From contig CANMVX010000011.1 in the NCBI GenBank assembly GCA_947501115.1, positions 41,564 to 105,563 of the forward strand: DNA of 64,000 nt, in the 5' to 3' direction. The translations under genes were made by a program, and so were the position numbers. How positions within the stretch are numbered: position 1 is the first letter of the stretch; each line of letters starts with the position of its first letter. The notes beneath the pieces are model-generated. The model was not told the origin of the DNA and did no database searches. It worked only from the letters and a program-made list of their open reading frames with translations. This document shows positions 60,695 through 64,000 of the stretch, one piece after another. The stretch comes from Haliscomenobacteraceae bacterium (GTDB taxonomy: Bacteria > Bacteroidota > Bacteroidia > Chitinophagales > Saprospiraceae).

Positions 60695-63600
60695 TTAGTT
60701 TTTTAACCCCAAAGAGCAGATGATTTGAGGTTCTTTGATTTGCTGTTCATCTTCATTTGCCACGACCAGTTTATCTTCCTCACGCAATGAAACAGCTAAG
60801 GATGCCAATTGGTCGTCAGCAATACCTGCTTTCAGCTGTCGGCTTAAAGTTTCTCTGGCAAATTCTTTCAATGGATATTTGTAAATGTCGTCCACCGCCT
60901 TTTTTAGTTGGTCATTTACAAATAAGGTATTTTCATATTCTTTACAATAGCGGTCAAGCCGCATATACACACGGTATTTTACGCCTGTTTTTTTACCGAG
61001 AGATCCGCCTGTATTTTTTTCTTCTTCACGAATATACTCAATGCTACTTTTCACTAGCTCGTGATGCTTTTCTAGTTTGTATTTCGGTTCGGTGTCGGGA
61101 GAGCATTGAGCCGCTTTCAAAATAGTGTGTTGCGATTGGGTAATTATTTTGCCGTTGTTGTCAACCCAAGACAATATATCATTCTCCTCTGTTGTTCGGA
61201 TATGAACAATTACTCCTTCTTTTTCGGGAGTATCATTATTGTGTTTGGTGGCATAAATTACATTGGGCAAATCTGGAATAATTTTGTTCAATTCAGGGTT
61301 CGCATCGGTTGCATTTTTCCAAATCTGATAAGCCAATGAAGCTAGGTCTACTTCGGTATCATCGTCTTCACCATCTAAAATACCTGATTTTTCGTTATAA
61401 AGGTCTGTAAGGTTTATGGGATCACCATCAAAAAATGTTTCATCACTGCCAACCACATTGGCATTTTCTTCAATTCGCTGCGTTAACCTTCTACGTAAAT
61501 TTATAATGGCCTCAATGCCGTCTTCGGGTAAAAACGAGTAGCAAATAATTTGTTCTGCTTTTTGTCCGATACGGTCAACACGACCAGCACGCTGAATTAG
61601 ACGAATGATGGCCCAGGGCAAATCATAATTCAAAATGATGTGTGCATCTTGCAAATTTTGCCCTTCACTTAACACATCGGTGGTTATCAAAATTCTTAAT
61701 TCCTGATTATTATTAATAATATCAGTCTTATGATTACTGTGCGGACTAAAACGATGTGCCAAGCCTGTTGGATTATCTACATCGCCTGTTACACTTTCAA
61801 TTTGTGTTACGTCACGTTGTTTAAGTTGTTCTGTGAGGTAATAGGCAGTGTCGGCAAATTGAGTAAACACTAATACTTTTTCTTTTCCGTGTTTGACGGT
61901 CAGCAACGCATACAATGCGTTTAATTGTTTATCTTCCTCAGGGTTCCAATCTTTTCCGTAGGTCAGTATTTTTAGTATTTCCCTACAGTCTTTTATAAGG
62001 TCTGCAGATAAAGAACTTGCAAAAAATTCACTTCTAATCCAGTCGAACCGGTTTTGATAATTATCACTTGCAAAAAGGTTATACAATTCTTCTGCTTTTT
62101 TTAGATAGGTTTCTTCTCTCAGGACCAGGTTTAATAGGTTTGAACCTTCGCCCTCCGTATCGGTGTCGCTATCTTCTAAATATTCATCTAAATTTTGCGA
62201 AATGTTTTTACCAATAGGAATTGATAAATGATTTTGTGAAGCATATACAAAAAGATAATTTCTTAAAATGTGGCGGCTCAAAGAAAGTAAAAATGAATAG
62301 CCGCTGCTTTCTAATCGTTTGAATAGATTCGTTCTACAAAAGCCCATTAATCGTCTGCCTGCACGACTTAGGTTTTGTATAATTTGATCTTCTTCCTTGG
62401 TTGGTTTTATCAGTGGTTTTTCATTCAAATAGGCTTGAAGTCCGTATCTGGGTAATTCCAAACCATTGATGATATCAATTATTTTTTGAGAATAGAGATT
62501 AGCATAAATATCTTTTTTATCATTTGGGTTGAACTCATATAAGACTCGTTGCGGAATTCTATCAGGAAAGTACGATTTTGAACCATCGGCAAAAGTCAAA
62601 AACTTTCTATTATTTGTTGGGTCGGTTTCAGCGTAATTATTTTTAATAAAACTTCTTGTTCTACGAACTAAATACAATCGCATTAATTCTTTCCAGTCAT
62701 CAGAGTAATGACTTTTTTCAAATGCCTTGATACTTCTTATGAATGTTTCGGTATGTTGCGAACAAAATTTAATTTGCCCTCCAATACTTTCTATATATCG
62801 TTCCGGGCTTATACCTAAATCTTTATCGTCTGAGATAAATAAACGAAGTTGGTTTGATAAATCTAAATAAGTTTTATTATACGGTGTAGCAGAAAGTAGG
62901 ATTACTTTACTGTCGTTTTCTTCTAAATATGCTTTAATTGCTCTGTATCTGCTTCCCTGGTCGTTGCGTAGGTTGTGGCTTTCATCAATTATTACCAGGC
63001 GGTAGCGTCTTAAATTTGGCAAAATTGTTTGCACTCTGCTTTGTGAAATTACTTTAGCTCTCAATTGGTATTTGTGAGTGTATTCCTCCCACATTTCTAC
63101 TAAGTTTTTAGGGCAAATGATTAGTGTTTCTAAAAAGAAATCGTCTTCAAATAATTTTGCTAATGCTGTTGCTGTAATGGTTTTACCTAAACCAACTACA
63201 TCACCAATTACTACGCCACCACGTTTATGTAGATGATGAGCAGCCACTAAAACGGCCTTCTGTTGAAATTCTAATAATTCTTTTTGAAAAACTTTTGGCA
63301 ACTTAAATTCATTGATTCCCGCCCTTGCTTCTCTGGAAAGGTGGTATGCAATTTTTAAATATACGTAAAAAGGAGAAATTAAACGGTTAGCTGCCCAACT
63401 GTTGTCAATTATGTCAATGAGCACTTCTGTAATATCTAAACACCAACGTTCTTTCCATCGGTCGTCAAACCAAGCGGCTAACTTATTAGCTGCATCCTGG
63501 TCCATTACATCAATATTCAATTCACCTTGTACTGCCAGCCCAGCAAGGGTTAAGTTACTACTGCCTAAAAAACCAACAACTGGAACACGTTTATCTTGGC

Positions 63601-64000
63601 TGTATGCTAAATATAATTTTGCGTGAAGGGTATATTTCAAATGCAGTTTTACAACTACTTTTTTATCTTTCATTTGTTGACTCAACTTGCGAAGTGCTCT
63701 TTCGTCTCCTTCTGTTGGTATGCCTATGGTCAACTGGTCTTTAAATTCTTGTGCGAGTCGTTTTTTGAGCTTAAATGCTTCAGCTTGATCAATGATATGG
63801 TCTTCATCTTTGGAAAAGTAGTCACGTAAAATATCTATGGGCGTTTTTTGCATGCCAACAAGTAGCCGGCAGATGCGGTGAACATCATCTTTTCCTTCAA
63901 GAACAGTTGCACCAGGTAGGCTGTCAATTTTGTTTGCTACTTCTTTCCAACCTCTTAGGTTAAAATATCCCACACAAAAGTCTGCCCGTTCAGATAGTTC
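60695..64000 (-). CDS. SNF2-family helicase with N-terminal PLD nuclease domain, 5-prime partial
   Basis: The reading frame runs off the window at 64000 (1,101 residues seen; numbering from the edge). A PLD domain lies near residues 60-175 with H126-A-K128 and G-S-S-N149, consistent with one H-x-K-x-x-x-x-D-like site. The SNF2 motor follows: V-G-L-G-K273-T, I-I-D339-E-S-H (box II), L-L-S-A-T-P-Y, and in the C-terminal half S-E-G-Q-N-L-Q and I-Q-R-A-G-R-V-D-R-I-G-Q. A nuclease-translocase fusion like this cuts or remodels DNA in defence systems. With the N6 methylase downstream it resembles the DrmD/DrmMI pair of DISARM class 1, or a restriction enzyme with its methylase. Confidence 0.85.
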   Translation of the reverse strand, partial: ELSERADFCVGYFNLRGWKEVANKIDSLPGATVLEGKDDVHRICRLLVGMQKTPIDILRDYFSKDEDHIIDQAEAFKLKKRLAQEFKDQLTIGIPTEGDERALRKLSQQMKDKKVVVKLHLKYTLHAKLYLAYSQDKRVPVVGFLGSSNLTLAGLAVQGELNIDVMDQDAANKLAAWFDDRWKERWCLDITEVLIDIIDNSWAANRLISPFYVYLKIAYHLSREARAGINEFKLPKVFQKELLEFQQKAVLVAAHHLHKRGGVVIGDVVGLGKTITATALAKLFEDDFFLETLIICPKNLVEMWEEYTHKYQLRAKVISQSRVQTILPNLRRYRLVIIDESHNLRNDQGSRYRAIKAYLEENDSKVILLSATPYNKTYLDLSNQLRLFISDDKDLGISPERYIESIGGQIKFCSQHTETFIRSIKAFEKSHYSDDWKELMRLYLVRRTRSFIKNNYAETDPTNNRKFLTFADGSKSYFPDRIPQRVLYEFNPNDKKDIYANLYSQKIIDIINGLELPRYGLQAYLNEKPLIKPTKEEDQIIQNLSRAGRRLMGFCRTNLFKRLESSGYSFLLSLSRHILRNYLFVYASQNHLSIPIGKNISQNLDEYLEDSDTDTEGEGSNLLNLVLREETYLKKAEELYNLFASDNYQNRFDWIRSEFFASSLSADLIKDCREILKILTYGKDWNPEEDKQLNALYALLTVKHGKEKVLVFTQFADTAYYLTEQLKQRDVTQIESVTGDVDNPTGLAHRFSPHSNHKTDIINNNQELRILITTDVLSEGQNLQDAHIILNYDLPWAIIRLIQRAGRVDRIGQKAEQIICYSFLPEDGIEAIINLRRRLTQRIEENANVVGSDETFFDGDPINLTDLYNEKSGILDGEDDDTEVDLASLAYQIWKNATDANPELNKIIPDLPNVIYATKHNNDTPEKEGVIVHIRTTEENDILSWVDNNGKIITQSQHTILKAAQCSPDTEPKYKLEKHHELVKSSIEYIREEEKNTGGSLGKKTGVKYRVYMRLDRYCKEYENTLFVNDQLKKAVDDIYKYPLKEFARETLSRQLKAGIADDQLASLAVSLREEDKLVVANEDEQQIKEPQIICSLGLKN

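Noticed and set aside
1..64000. CRISPR arrays, rRNA, tRNA or complete insertion sequences
   Set aside because: No regularly spaced repeats, no cloverleaf or rRNA sequence, and no intact transposase were seen by reading; a tRNAscan or IS search would be needed to be sure.

Overview
The window looks like chromosomal DNA of an AT-rich member of the Bacteroidota, possibly a Saprospirales or Cytophagales relative. The evidence is a TonB receptor with a carboxypeptidase-like N-terminal domain, a Reg_prop propeller protein, GxxExxY and RhuM family genes, and promoters of the TTG-N18-TAnnTTTG type (clearest at 2526-2554). No rRNA, tRNA, CRISPR array or complete insertion sequence was seen. The lineage is an inference.

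Layout. 620-2418 is a three-gene electron-transfer module: a DUF2231-like membrane protein, a cytochrome b-like membrane protein and an eight-heme c-type cytochrome. 3787-6321 is a scar of mobile and defence genes: a PIN toxin with a 54-residue partner, a truncated RhuM gene, a BRO-N gene, a DNA methyltransferase remnant and a decayed UPF0175/DUF3368 toxin-antitoxin pair. 6442-8035 is an ABC transporter pair. 8100-19378 is mixed metabolism and secreted enzymes: a beta-helix protein, SDR, GrpB, SGNH hydrolase, amidohydrolase, serine hydrolase, a DUF6797-like cytochrome protein and an IolG-like dehydrogenase.

Two copies of a module best known from Planctomycetes follow. Copy A (19454-25005) is PSCyt/DUF1549/DUF1553, then DUF1501, then a membrane protein with a cytochrome motif and leucine-rich repeats. 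Copy B (41301-50155) has the same three families in the reverse order and is preceded by ceramidase-like and sialidase-like genes. Both look like operons. They suggest a cell-envelope system that couples heme proteins to breakdown of complex substrates, but the function is not established. Right after copy A lies a 1492-residue GYF_2, SF1 helicase and Vsr-like nuclease fusion that resembles single-gene phage defence proteins.

29573-41222 holds a PYROXD2-like oxidoreductase, a RelE/ParE pair, a Tat-exported Gfo/Idh/MocA enzyme, an ORF6N-PLD protein, an alpha/beta hydrolase and a minus-strand run of small genes ending at a YeiH-type transporter. 50338-54227 encodes an exported EEP-family phosphatase or nuclease and a TonB receptor.

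54297-64000 (minus strand) is a defence island. It carries an SNF2 helicase with a PLD nuclease domain (cut by the window edge), a KilA-N protein, an Eco57I-type methylase split by a frameshift in an A8 run, a DprA-like protein, a GxxExxY pseudogene, a full RhuM gene and a decayed duplicate of the DprA-like gene. The helicase plus N6-adenine methylase pair recalls DISARM class 1 (DrmD and DrmMI) or a type II/III-like restriction system; the deciding genes would lie beyond position 64000.
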